Of a stretch of 64,000 nt of DNA, positions 1 to 7,119 are shown piece by piece; positions within the stretch are counted from its first letter, which is position 1; each line of letters starts with the position of its first letter. Made by a program: the position numbers and the translations under genes. The stretch covers positions 1 through 64,000 of the forward strand of contig JAZUQZ010000026.1 of the NCBI GenBank assembly GCA_045626925.1. Reading direction: 5' to 3'. This stretch comes from Aphodoplasma sp045626925. Its GTDB lineage: Bacteria > Bacillota > Clostridia > UBA1381 > UMGS1253. The notes under the pieces were generated by a model. It was not told where the DNA came from. It saw only the letters and a program-made list of their open reading frames with translations, and did no database searches.

Positions 1-1
1 T

Positions 2-238
2 GTAGCAGCAATCGAGGCAGCAGATGCAATGGTAAAGGCTGCAAATGTAGTACTTATCGGTACAGAAAAAATCGGTAGCGGACTTGTAAGTGTAATGGTA
101 CGCGGCGATGTTGGCGCAGTAAAGTCAGCAGTAGAAGCAGGCGGCGCAGCGGCAACAAAGCTTGGTGAAATAATCGCTACACATGTAATTCCAAGACCAC
201 ATGGCGATGTTGAAAAGATTTTGCCTACAATTAAATAA
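2..238 (+). CDS. BMC-domain hexameric microcompartment shell protein (5' end outside window)
   Basis: The reading frame is open from the first bases, so the true start lies upstream; only the last 78 residues are visible. They form the second half of a single BMC (PduA/EutM/CcmK) domain: alternating strand and helix segments rich in Ala, Gly and Val, the family segment KAANVVLIGTEKIGSG, and the end motif HVIPRPHGDVEKILP. Such proteins form hexamers that tile the facets of a protein-shelled organelle, with a central pore for small metabolites. It is followed 39 bp later by a pentameric vertex gene and then cargo enzymes, so it belongs to the same operon. Whether it is a single-domain protein cannot be proved because its start is missing, but the ending with no extension is typical of single BMC-H proteins. 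Confidence 0.93.
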   Translation, partial: VAAIEAADAMVKAANVVLIGTEKIGSGLVSVMVRGDVGAVKSAVEAGGAAATKLGEIIATHVIPRPHGDVEKILPTIK

Positions 239-277
239 TTATCTTCTCAAAACGACGACGCTTGGGAAAGGTGATTG

Positions 278-544
278 ATGATGCTCGTAGGTAAAGTTGT
301 TGGCAACATTGTTGCCACACGAAAAAACGAAAAACTTATAGGTAACAAATTTTTGATTGTAGAGCCGTGCGACAATATGTCAGTAAAGGGCAATCTTATT
401 GCAATTGACAATGTTGGCGCAGGTATCGGCGAAATTGTTTTGGTGGCGGTCGGCAGTGCAGCTCGTATAGGCTGTGATGCTGAAACGGCACCGATTGACG
501 CTGCAATTGTCGGCATTGTCGATGATGCAGACGGACTTATGTAA
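278..544 (+). CDS. EutN/CcmL-family pentameric microcompartment vertex protein
   Basis: A protein of about 87 residues with the EutN/CcmL/CsoS4 (BMC-P) fold pattern: an N-terminal segment LVGKVVGNIVATRKNEKL, a central loop, and the Gly-rich strand VGAGIGEIVLVAVGSAAR. It ends in IVGIVDDADGLM, which is typical of the family. Pentamers of this protein cap the twelve vertices of the shell. Three possible starts lie in a row (TTG 275, ATG 278, ATG 281). The purine-rich GGGAAAGGTG at 264-273 best supports one of the two ATGs. Length is normal for the family. A hairpin follows the gene before the aldehyde dehydrogenase. Confidence 0.93.
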   Translation: MMLVGKVVGNIVATRKNEKLIGNKFLIVEPCDNMSVKGNLIAIDNVGAGIGEIVLVAVGSAARIGCDAETAPIDAAIVGIVDDADGLM

Positions 545-567
545 TTATTAAATGTGCGAGAGGCGCT

Positions 568-599
568 GGCATCGCAGTTTTGCGATGCCTGGCCCTTTT
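568..599 (+). terminator. Intra-operon hairpin between shell and enzyme genes
   Basis: A perfect 9-bp stem (GGCATCGCA at 568-576 and TGCGATGCC at 581-589) with a 4-nt loop, followed by a short T run at 596-599. It sits 24 bp after the vertex protein stop. The T run is weak and interrupted, so partial termination or 3'-end protection that lowers or separates enzyme expression is more likely than a full stop. A possible weak promoter (TTGGAA at 611, TATAAT at 636, spacing 19) follows it. Confidence 0.55.
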
Positions 600-672
600 G
601 CAAAATGAATTTGGAAACAATTACTTGATGTTAAGTATAATAATATAAATCAGTGAAAGGTAGTAGATTTGC

Positions 673-2076
673 ATGATGTTAGATGAAAAACAAATTGGCG
701 AAATTATAAAAACAGTTCTTGCAAATGTTGTAGATGAAAAGGAAATTATTGAGGATGCTCGTTCTTACAAGGGTGTGTTTGATTCTATGAGTGACGCACT
801 TGAAGCGGTAGACAAGGCATACAAGCAGTATCGTTCCTATTCGATTGCACAAAGAGAACAAATTATTTCGAAAATCAGAGAGCTTACATTAAACGAAGCA
901 GAAGAAATGGCAAAGCTCGGCGTTCGGGAAACAGGCATGGGAAGAGTTGCTGATAAAATCATCAAGCATCAGCTTGTTGCAAATAAAACGCCCGGAACAG
1001 AGGACCTTTCTCCTTCGGTTATGACGGGCGATAACGGACTAACGCTTATAGAAATGGCACCTTATGGCGTAATAGGAAGTATAACACCTTCTACAAACCC
1101 GAGTGAAACAGTTATCTGTAACTCTATGGGTATGCTTGCAGGCGGTAATGCAGTTGTGTTTAATCCGCACCCTAACGCATGCAAAACAGCAAATTACGCG
1201 GTTGACCTTATCAATCGTGCCGTAATGGAGGCCGGTGGTCCGGAAAATCTTGTTGTATCGGTATATAATCCGACGATGGACACATCAAATGAAATGATGA
1301 AATCGCCTATAGTTCGTATGCTTGTTGCAACAGGTGGCCCCGGTGTTGTAAGAACGCTCTTGTCATCGGGCAAAAAAGCAATTGGTGCAGGTGCAGGAAA
1401 TCCACCCGTTATTGTAGATGAAACAGCCGATGTTAAAAAGGCTGCACGCGATATAGTTGCAGGAGCAAGCTTTGATAATAATTTGCCGTGCATAGCGGAG
1501 AAAGAGTGTTTTGCGGTAGATTGTATTGCAAATGAGCTTATTGCAGGCATGCAGGATGCGGGTGCATATTTGATTAAAGGTGACCAGATTGATGCATTGG
1601 TAAAGATTGCGCTTGTAGAAAAAGACGGCAAATATTCAATAAATAAAAAATGGGTAGGCAAAGATGCAGGCAAATTTTTAGAAGCTATGGGTATAAAATC
1701 TGATGCACGATTGATTATTTGTGAAACTGATGCAATGCATCCATTTGTTCAGGTTGAGATGATGATGCCTATTCTTGCAGTTGTTCGAGTAGCAAACATT
1801 GATGAAGCTATTGAAAAGGCAGTTGCAGCCGAGCATGGCAATCGTCACTCCGCACATATTCATTCAAAGAATGTAGACAATCTTACAAAATTTGCGCGTG
1901 CAGTTGAAACGACAATCTTTGTAAAAAATGCACCGTCATATGCAGGCATTGGTGCAGGCGGCGAGGGTTATACAACCTTTACGATTGCTGGCCCTACAGG
2001 CGAAGGCCTTACGGCGGCACATTCTTTTACAAGACAGCGCCGTTGTGTAATGGTAGATGGACTTCATATTATTTAA
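673..2076 (+). CDS. CoA-acylating aldehyde dehydrogenase of microcompartment type (PduP/EutE-like)
   Basis: A 467-residue enzyme of the acylating aldehyde dehydrogenase family. It oxidises an aldehyde with NAD+ and CoA to an acyl-CoA inside the microcompartment. The catalytic cysteine is Cys273 in the family motif FDNNLPCIAEKE, and the Gly-rich stretch GAGAGNPPVIVDE precedes it. Residues 3-19 (LDEKQIGEIIKTVLANV) form an amphipathic helix followed by a linker, matching the N-terminal encapsulation peptides that target PduP and EutE to the shell. Two ATGs (673, 676) are possible. The operon supplies PduL to convert the acyl-CoA to acyl phosphate and regenerate CoA. Substrate choice (acetaldehyde, propionaldehyde or lactaldehyde) cannot be read from the sequence. 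Confidence 0.95.
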   Translation: MMLDEKQIGEIIKTVLANVVDEKEIIEDARSYKGVFDSMSDALEAVDKAYKQYRSYSIAQREQIISKIRELTLNEAEEMAKLGVRETGMGRVADKIIKHQLVANKTPGTEDLSPSVMTGDNGLTLIEMAPYGVIGSITPSTNPSETVICNSMGMLAGGNAVVFNPHPNACKTANYAVDLINRAVMEAGGPENLVVSVYNPTMDTSNEMMKSPIVRMLVATGGPGVVRTLLSSGKKAIGAGAGNPPVIVDETADVKKAARDIVAGASFDNNLPCIAEKECFAVDCIANELIAGMQDAGAYLIKGDQIDALVKIALVEKDGKYSINKKWVGKDAGKFLEAMGIKSDARLIICETDAMHPFVQVEMMMPILAVVRVANIDEAIEKAVAAEHGNRHSAHIHSKNVDNLTKFARAVETTIFVKNAPSYAGIGAGGEGYTTFTIAGPTGEGLTAAHSFTRQRRCVMVDGLHII

Positions 2077-2095
2077 TTAAAAAAAGGGGTATCTT

Positions 2096-2737
2096 ATGAA
2101 CGCACTTGGATTACTTGAAGTATATAGCTTTACAACCGCTGTTTATGCAGCAGATTTGATGTCGAAAACTGCAGATGTCAGGGTTATAGCTTTTGACAGA
2201 AATAGACCTAAAAGCGCAGATGCACCGGCACCGCTTGTAATGGTGATAAAAATTGAGGGTGAAAATGCAGCCGTAAAAGCAGCCATTGATGCAGGCAAGC
2301 AGTATGCTAAAAGCGAGGGCAAATACATTGTATCACACATCATTCCGCGACCGGGCGAAGATGTTGAGAAAATGGCGTATCTGTTGGATATCAATAAGGA
2401 TAAATACAACAAAAAATTGCCAAAGACATTTTTGAATGCCGAAATCGAATTGCCAAAGACAGATTTTGCGATTGGTTTGTTGGAAATTTCCGGACTTGTT
2501 GCATCGATTACAGGACTTGATTCGATGCTTAAAGCAGCAAATGTGAGACTTATTCATTCGGAAAAGCGCCTTGGAGGACGATTGGTAACACTTATTATAA
2601 AGGGAAGTGTTTCTGCGGTAACTGCAGCGATTGAGGCGGGAGAAGAAGATGCAAAACCACTCGGCGAAATGTATGGAAAGGCAGTGATTGCTAATCCGCA
2701 CGGCGAAATTATGAAGTTCTTTGATTTTGAAAACTAA
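2096..2737 (+). CDS. Tandem BMC-domain (trimeric) shell protein
   Basis: A 213-residue protein with two BMC domains in a row. Domain 1 covers about residues 1-95 (MNALGLLEVYSF... SHIIPRPGEDVEKM) and domain 2 about 120-213 (AIGLLEISGLVASITGLDSM... AVIANPHGEIMKFF). Fused double-domain proteins of this kind form trimers that look like hexamers and often carry gated pores or a metal cluster. No pore cysteine of the PduT Fe-S type stands out. The first domain has a longer insertion than the second. The start has a clear ribosome binding site (AAAAAAGGGG) 6-8 bp upstream. The gene lies 19 bp after the aldehyde dehydrogenase. Confidence 0.93.
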   Translation: MNALGLLEVYSFTTAVYAADLMSKTADVRVIAFDRNRPKSADAPAPLVMVIKIEGENAAVKAAIDAGKQYAKSEGKYIVSHIIPRPGEDVEKMAYLLDINKDKYNKKLPKTFLNAEIELPKTDFAIGLLEISGLVASITGLDSMLKAANVRLIHSEKRLGGRLVTLIIKGSVSAVTAAIEAGEEDAKPLGEMYGKAVIANPHGEIMKFFDFEN

Positions 2738-2761
2738 TAAATCGTTTTGAGGGTGACAAAA

Positions 2762-3415
2762 ATGTACGATATAAATATGATTGAAAATGCAGTAAAAAAA
2801 GCTGTGGAAGAAATGAATACAAAGATTGAAAACGCAAAAAGCGATGATTTTGTAAAGGTTGGCGTTTCGCAAAGACATATTCATCTTTCACGAGAGGATT
2901 TGGATATTCTTTTTGGAAAAGGATACGAATTAACGCCAAAAAAATACCTTATGGGCAGAGAGTTTGCATCTGATGAGGTGGTTACACTTGTTGGTCCGTC
3001 GCTAAAATCAATCGAAAAAGTGCGTGTACTTGGACCGATACGCAAAAATACCCAGGTTGAAATATCAAGAACAGACACTTTCATATTAAAAGTAAGCCCA
3101 CCTGTTCGCCCGTCAGGCGAGATAAAAGGCTCTGAAAAGCTGGTTATAGTTGGGCCAAAGGGTTGTGTATATTTAAAAGAGGGTGTAATAATTGCAAACA
3201 GACACATACATCTCACACCCGAATTTGCACAGTCGCTAAATCTTTCTGACAATGATTATGTCGATGTTATAATTGATGGCATAAAGCCGACAAAGTTTGT
3301 TGATGTACAAATTCGTGTCCGCGACGACTTTAATGTTGAGATGCATATTGATACAGATGATGCAAATTCATCAGGACTCAAAAACGGAGATATCGTACAC
3401 ATAATTACGAAATAA
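2762..3415 (+). CDS. pduL: Phosphate propanoyltransferase PduL
   Basis: A 217-residue enzyme that exchanges CoA for phosphate on an acyl-CoA, giving acyl phosphate and free CoA for the aldehyde dehydrogenase. Two PduL domains are visible, each with the metal-binding H-x-H motif: QRHIHLS (His39, His41) and NRHIHLT (His148, His150). The substrate segment PPVRPSGEIKGSE lies between them. The first ~22 residues (MYDINMIENAVKKAVEEM) form an amphipathic helix plus linker, which fits an encapsulation peptide and marks this as a microcompartment PduL rather than a cytosolic one. The ATG at 2762 is chosen because GAGGGTG at 2749-2755 is well spaced; an in-frame TTG at 2747 overlaps that site. Confidence 0.96.
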   Translation: MYDINMIENAVKKAVEEMNTKIENAKSDDFVKVGVSQRHIHLSREDLDILFGKGYELTPKKYLMGREFASDEVVTLVGPSLKSIEKVRVLGPIRKNTQVEISRTDTFILKVSPPVRPSGEIKGSEKLVIVGPKGCVYLKEGVIIANRHIHLTPEFAQSLNLSDNDYVDVIIDGIKPTKFVDVQIRVRDDFNVEMHIDTDDANSSGLKNGDIVHIITK

Positions 3416-3449
3416 ATTTAATTTATATAAAGCATTAGGAGGAATTGTT

Positions 3450-4394
3450 ATGTTAGTAAATATGAATGAAGTTTTAAGACCTGCAAAGAAAAACAAATAT
3501 GCAGTTGGTCTGTTTAATGCAGTAAATCTTGAGCTTGCACGCGGAATTATTGCCGCTGCAGAGTCGACTCGTTCGCCGGTTATCATGGGCACTGCAGAGG
3601 TTTTGTTACCATATGGTCCGCTTGATGAAGTGTCGTATTACCTTATTCCGATGGCAAAAAAGGCATCTGTACCTGTTGTTGTACATCTTGACCATGGTCT
3701 TACATATGATACATGTATAAAGGCGTTGGAGCTTGGTTTTAGCTCAGTTATGTATGACTGCTCAACGGACTCATATGAAGAAAATGTGCGCAAGGTAAAA
3801 GAAATGGCAGATATTGCTCATTCATATGGTGCGACAATCGAGGGCGAGCTTGGACATGTTGGTGACAACGAAGGCTCTGCCGAGGGTAGCTCACATCTTG
3901 CAGACCCATCAAAATTCTTTACAGACCCAAAACTTGCAAAGGATTTTGTTGATAAGACGGGTGTTGATGCACTTGCAATTGCAGTTGGTAATGCACACGG
4001 TGCATACAAGCTTCCTCCAAAGCTTGATTTTGAGAGAATTCGTACAATTGCAAACACTGTTGATGTGCCACTTGTATTGCATGGTGGTTCGGGTCTTACA
4101 GATAACGATTTTAGAGAAGCAATTAAAGAGGGTATAAGCAAGGTTAATATCTTTACTGATATAAATGTTGCAGCAGTAGAAGCAGAATTTAAAAAATTCC
4201 AGAGCATGGAAAAGGGTTTAATCGACCTTATTCCTGCAGCAGTAGAAGCTGTTAAACAGGAGAGCATGAAGAAGATGAAGCTCTTCAGCAGCGATGGCAA
4301 GGCTGACATGGGAAGCAACACACTTACACCATCAAACATTGAAATGATTACAAGACTTGTTGCACAAGAGCTTGCAAAAATGAATAAACAATAA
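3450..4394 (+). CDS. Class II (zinc) ketose-phosphate aldolase with C-terminal targeting-like extension
   Basis: A 314-residue TIM-barrel aldolase of the fructose/tagatose-bisphosphate class II family. Visible features are VHLDHG with catalytic Asp81 and zinc ligand His82, a flexible Gly/Glu-rich loop at about 133-150, zinc ligands His183 (GNAHGAY) and His211 (LHGGSG), and the phosphate-binding segment VNIFTDIN at 232-239. It would split a ketose phosphate into dihydroxyacetone phosphate and an aldehyde. Relatives commonly end near the motif MKLFSSDGKA (276-285). Here about 29 residues follow: a Ser/Thr/Asn linker and an amphipathic helix SNIEMITRLVAQELAKM, which resembles the encapsulation peptides of BMC cargo. 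It closes the shell operon, 34 bp after pduL, with a strong AGGAGG site. A glycolytic role is possible but the context and tail argue for a compartment enzyme of unknown substrate. Confidence 0.88.
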   Translation: MLVNMNEVLRPAKKNKYAVGLFNAVNLELARGIIAAAESTRSPVIMGTAEVLLPYGPLDEVSYYLIPMAKKASVPVVVHLDHGLTYDTCIKALELGFSSVMYDCSTDSYEENVRKVKEMADIAHSYGATIEGELGHVGDNEGSAEGSSHLADPSKFFTDPKLAKDFVDKTGVDALAIAVGNAHGAYKLPPKLDFERIRTIANTVDVPLVLHGGSGLTDNDFREAIKEGISKVNIFTDINVAAVEAEFKKFQSMEKGLIDLIPAAVEAVKQESMKKMKLFSSDGKADMGSNTLTPSNIEMITRLVAQELAKMNKQ

Positions 4395-4403
4395 GAGTGA
4401 GAA

Positions 4404-4444
4404 GAAATGTGTTTTTAAAATAAAAATACATTTCTTTTCTTTTT
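4404..4444 (+). terminator. Terminator of the microcompartment operon
   Basis: GAAATGT (4404-4410) pairs with ACATTTC (4428-4434). The stem extends through a G-T pair and a TTTTT/AAAAA arm around a 5-nt loop, and a T-rich run follows at 4435-4444. It lies 10 bp after the aldolase stop. Confidence 0.75.
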
Positions 4445-4471
4445 GAATTATTTATTATATGTTAGTATAAT
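4443..4471 (+). promoter_or_regulatory. Sigma-A type promoter ahead of a tiny ORF
   Basis: TTGAAT (4443-4448) and TATAAT (4466-4471) with exactly 17 bp between them, immediately after the operon terminator. It would transcribe the short ORF at 4529 and could read on into the rimP leader. Confidence 0.5.
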
Positions 4472-4528
4472 AAGTTGATATTAGATGATAATTTGTATAT
4501 AAAATCTATGTGATTTAGGGGGAGTTTT

Positions 4529-4613
4529 ATGCAAAAAATTACCGATTTCATTAGATATAGACGACTTTGCGCCTGTGTATTATAATTACTATTTTGTAGA
4601 GCTTATAGAATAA
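4529..4613 (+). pseudogene. Tiny ORF or frameshifted gene remnant
   Basis: An ATG at 4529 has a strong ribosome binding site (AGGGGGAG, 4517-4524) and opens an 18-codon ORF ending at 4585. One base further along, after a run of six A (4533-4538), another frame is open from 4539 to a stop at 4613 and encodes LPISLDIDDFAPVYYNYY plus six more residues, which looks more protein-like than the ATG frame. Either a small gene lost most of its length and frame, leaving the promoter, binding site and first codons, or the short ORF is a leader peptide. I do not recognise the family. The rest of 4395-4801 contains only terminator, promoters and leader hairpins. Confidence 0.3.
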
Positions 4614-4659
4614 AAACACAGATAATATAAACATTTAAGAGAAAAAATGTAAAAATGTA

Positions 4660-4688
4660 TTGCAATATCCATTTTAGTGTGTTATAAT
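4660..4688 (+). promoter_or_regulatory. Promoter of the rimP-nusA-infB operon
   Basis: TTGCAA (4660-4665), 17 bp, TATAAT (4683-4688), with an extended -10 TG at 4680-4681. Transcription would begin near 4695, giving a leader of about 105 nt before rimP. Confidence 0.7.
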
Positions 4689-4718
4689 ACACATAGATTG
4701 TAATTGATAACGAGTGCT

Positions 4719-4776
4719 GAAAGAGTGGGACATACGCCCACTCTTTCGTATTTGTATAGCGCTTGTTTATACAAAT
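4719..4776 (+). promoter_or_regulatory. Double-hairpin leader of rimP
   Basis: Two perfect inverted repeats lie back to back in the 5' leader. Hairpin 1 is GAAAGAGTGGG (4719-4729) with CCCACTCTTTC (4737-4747) and a 7-nt loop. Hairpin 2 is ATTTGTATA (4750-4758) with TATACAAAT (4768-4776) and a 9-nt loop. They end 26 bp before the rimP ATG. The first is followed by a T/A-rich stretch and could act as an attenuator. Regulation of this operon in response to translation factors is plausible, but no Rfam family is claimed. Confidence 0.6.
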
Positions 4777-4801
4777 AAAAGCAATCAGATTGGAGAATTA
4801 T

Positions 4802-5263
4802 ATGTCAAAAATAGAAAAGCTTGTGTTTGACCTTGCAGCGCCGAATGCCGAGCAGATTGGGTGTGAGGTTATTGAGGTGGAGTATAAAAAAGAGGGAAGC
4901 GACTATTTTTTAAGAGTATATATCGACAAAGAAACGGAGAGCGTCGGTATTAACGATTGTGAATATGTGTCGCGCGCACTTGAAAGTGAAATTGATAAAC
5001 TTGACCCGATTAAAGAGGCATATTTTCTTGAGGTTTGCTCGCCGGGCATTGACAGAGCGCTAAAACGCGACAAAGATTTTGTGCGCTTTATGGAAAGCGA
5101 AGTCGATGTAAAGCTTTTTGCACCACGCGACAATAAAAAAGAGTTTTGCGGCGTGCTTAAAGCGTATGACGGCACAAATGTTACAATAGAGCTTGAAGAT
5201 AAGAGCGAGCTTGTGTTTGATAAAAATGATGCAGCGTATATAAAGCTTGCAGTAAGATTTTAA
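4802..5263 (+). CDS. rimP: Ribosome maturation factor RimP
   Basis: A 153-residue protein needed for assembly of the 30S ribosomal subunit. Features are the N-terminal alpha/beta domain with GCEVIEVEYKKEGSDYFLRVYID, the segment YFLEVCSPGIDRALK in which Ser-Pro-Gly is the family hallmark, and a C-terminal Sm-like domain at about 85-153. The ATG at 4802 is chosen over an upstream in-frame start at 4763 because it follows TTGGAGAA at a good distance and the extra residues are not family-like. It heads the classical Firmicutes translation operon and is followed by nusA after 53 bp. Confidence 0.96.
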   Translation: MSKIEKLVFDLAAPNAEQIGCEVIEVEYKKEGSDYFLRVYIDKETESVGINDCEYVSRALESEIDKLDPIKEAYFLEVCSPGIDRALKRDKDFVRFMESEVDVKLFAPRDNKKEFCGVLKAYDGTNVTIELEDKSELVFDKNDAAYIKLAVRF

Positions 5264-5316
5264 TTAAAAAAATAATTATTTTATCTATATTGTTTAGAAA
5301 GGGATGGTTATAAAAA

Positions 5317-6384
5317 ATGAAAAAGAAAGCTAGTAAAGTAAATAATAATGAGGAGCTTATTTTAGCACTTGACGCATTGTGCAAAGAAAAGCAAATCGGC
5401 AAGGAAGTATTGGTTGAGGCTCTTACAGTAGCACTTGTATCAGCGTACAAGAAAAATTTTAATTCGTCACAAAATGTTGCTGTAAACTTTAATGACCAAA
5501 CGGGCGAAATTAAGGTATATGCTCAAAAAGAGGTTGTTGGTGATGTTGAAAACAATCTTGAACAGATTAGCCTTGATGATGCACGCAAAATCGATGCAAT
5601 ATACAACATTGGCGATATTGTAAACATCGAGGTAACACCTGCTAATTTTGGACGAATTGCTGCACAGACTGCAAAGCAGGTTGTAATGCAACGCATACGC
5701 GAGGCAGAGCGTGGCATAATACTCAACGAGTATTCAGACAAAGAAAATGACATCATAACAGGCGTAATTCAAAGAAAAGAAAACGGCAAGGTGTTTTTAG
5801 AGGTTTCAAATACAGAGGCGCTTTTGAACCAGACGGAGCAAATTCCAAACGAGGAGTATCCTGTTCATGCAAGAGTGAAAGTGTATGTGCTAAAGGTTGA
5901 AAGTGGTTCAAAAGGCGTTCAAATCCTTGTATCACGCGCACATTCGGGACTTGTAAAGAAGCTTTTCGAAAGCGAAGTGCCGGAAATTGCACAGGGTATA
6001 GTTGAAATTAAGGGTATTTGTCGTGAGGCAGGTTCAAGAACAAAGATAGCCGTTTATTCAAATGATGAAAATGTTGACGCTCAGGGTGCGTGCATAGGCG
6101 CCCAAGGACGCAGAGTGCAGATTATCAGCGATGAAATTGGTGGCGAAAAAATTGATATTATTAAGTGGAGCGCCGACCCTGCACAGTATATTGCAGCAAG
6201 TCTTAGTCCGTCGAGCGTTGTAAGTGTTGATGTAGATGAACAGAGCAAATCAGCGCGCGTTATCGTGCCGGATTCGCAGCTTTCTCTTGCAATTGGTAAG
6301 GCAGGACAAAATGCGCGCCTTGCAGCAAAGCTTACAGGATGGAAGATAGACATCAAAAGCGAATCTGCTGCACAAGAAGCCTAA
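5317..6384 (+). CDS. nusA: Transcription termination/antitermination factor NusA
   Basis: A 355-residue RNA polymerase-binding protein that modulates pausing, termination and antitermination. The domain order is a polymerase-binding N-terminal domain (about 1-130), an S1 domain (about 135-200, beginning ITGVIQRKENGKVFLEV), and two KH domains (about 205-345) with the motifs DAQGACIGAQGRRVQ and LAIGKAGQNARLAAK. It lacks the acidic C-terminal repeats of proteobacterial NusA, as is usual in Firmicutes. The start has an AAAGGGATGG binding site. It lies inside the rimP-infB operon. Confidence 0.97.
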   Translation: MKKKASKVNNNEELILALDALCKEKQIGKEVLVEALTVALVSAYKKNFNSSQNVAVNFNDQTGEIKVYAQKEVVGDVENNLEQISLDDARKIDAIYNIGDIVNIEVTPANFGRIAAQTAKQVVMQRIREAERGIILNEYSDKENDIITGVIQRKENGKVFLEVSNTEALLNQTEQIPNEEYPVHARVKVYVLKVESGSKGVQILVSRAHSGLVKKLFESEVPEIAQGIVEIKGICREAGSRTKIAVYSNDENVDAQGACIGAQGRRVQIISDEIGGEKIDIIKWSADPAQYIAASLSPSSVVSVDVDEQSKSARVIVPDSQLSLAIGKAGQNARLAAKLTGWKIDIKSESAAQEA

Positions 6385-6413
6385 ACTATAAAACAAATTG
6401 CAGGTGTGTAATT

Positions 6414-6680
6414 ATGAGCGTAAAAAACAGTCCTGAAAGAATGTGTGTTGCATGCAGAAAACACGGCCAAAAAAGTGATTTTGTGCGTGTTGTACGCACA
6501 AAAGATGGTGTAATATGCATTGATACAACAACAAAGGCAGAAGGACGCGGTGCGTATATATGCGCAAGTGAGGAATGCATTGACCTTGCAGAAAAGAAAA
6601 ACGCATTTTCGCGTGCATACAAAGAAAATGTCGATAAAAAAATATACGATGAGTTGCGAAAAATATCAGATAAAACATAA
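6414..6680 (+). CDS. rnpM: YlxR/RnpM family RNA-binding protein
   Basis: An 88-residue basic protein of the YlxR family. It has the N-terminal signature PERMCVACRKHGQKSDFVRVV and the second family motif GRGAYICASEECIDLA, followed by a Lys-rich helix. Known relatives bind RNA and interact with RNase P in Bacillus. The start ATG at 6414 fits the conserved N-terminus; an upstream in-frame ATG at 6339 would overlap nusA and add a non-family segment. It sits in its usual place between nusA and the L7Ae-like gene. Confidence 0.92.
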   Translation: MSVKNSPERMCVACRKHGQKSDFVRVVRTKDGVICIDTTTKAEGRGAYICASEECIDLAEKKNAFSRAYKENVDKKIYDELRKISDKT

Positions 6681-6697
6681 GATAAGAGGGGTTTGTT

Positions 6698-7033
6698 ATG
6701 GCAACTGACAGAATATTATCGATGATAGGCCTTGCAATGCGAGCAGGAGAGGCACAAACCGGTGCATTTTTAGCAGAAAGGTCAATCCGCGAGGGTAGCT
6801 GTGAGCTTATAATTCTTGCATCGGACACAGCGATGAATAACAAAAAAAAGTTTGTTAATTCAAGCAAGTATTATAATATTCCAATGATAGAATATAGCAC
6901 AAAAGAAGAGCTTTCCCGTGCTCTTGGAAAAGAAAATGTCGTAGTGGTAGGAATATCCGACAAAAACTTTGCAAAAGGTATTATTGGCAAATATAACGAT
7001 TATTGTGAGGCATTAAAACAGATAAAAAAATAA
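6698..7033 (+). CDS. L7Ae-family ribosomal/RNA-binding protein (YlxQ-like)
   Basis: A 111-residue protein of the L7Ae/L30e/S12e/Gadd45 family, which binds kink-turn RNA. The N-terminal segment ILSMIGLAMRAGEAQTG, the helix-strand segment CELIILASDTAMNNKKKF and the end motif NVVVVGISDKNFAKGI are typical of the ylxQ product encoded between ylxR and infB in Firmicutes. A GAGGGG binding site precedes the ATG. Its exact cellular role is not established. Confidence 0.9.
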   Translation: MATDRILSMIGLAMRAGEAQTGAFLAERSIREGSCELIILASDTAMNNKKKFVNSSKYYNIPMIEYSTKEELSRALGKENVVVVGISDKNFAKGIIGKYNDYCEALKQIKK

Positions 7034-7119
7034 AGTTTATATTGGACCAAAGTCCATAAAACACGGTAAGAAACAGATTATTACGATTTATAAGCCTATC
7101 GGCAGAACGGAGGTCATAT

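Noticed and set aside
1194..1673. Minus-strand open frame of 159 codons
   Set aside because: Antisense to the aldehyde dehydrogenase, with no family motifs.
3450..4394. Aldolase as plain glycolytic FBA
   Set aside because: Not excluded, but the position in the shell operon and the C-terminal helix favour a compartment enzyme.
5918..5932. T-loop-like GTTCAAATCC
   Set aside because: It lies in the nusA coding frame and no acceptor or anticodon stems surround it, so it is not a tRNA.
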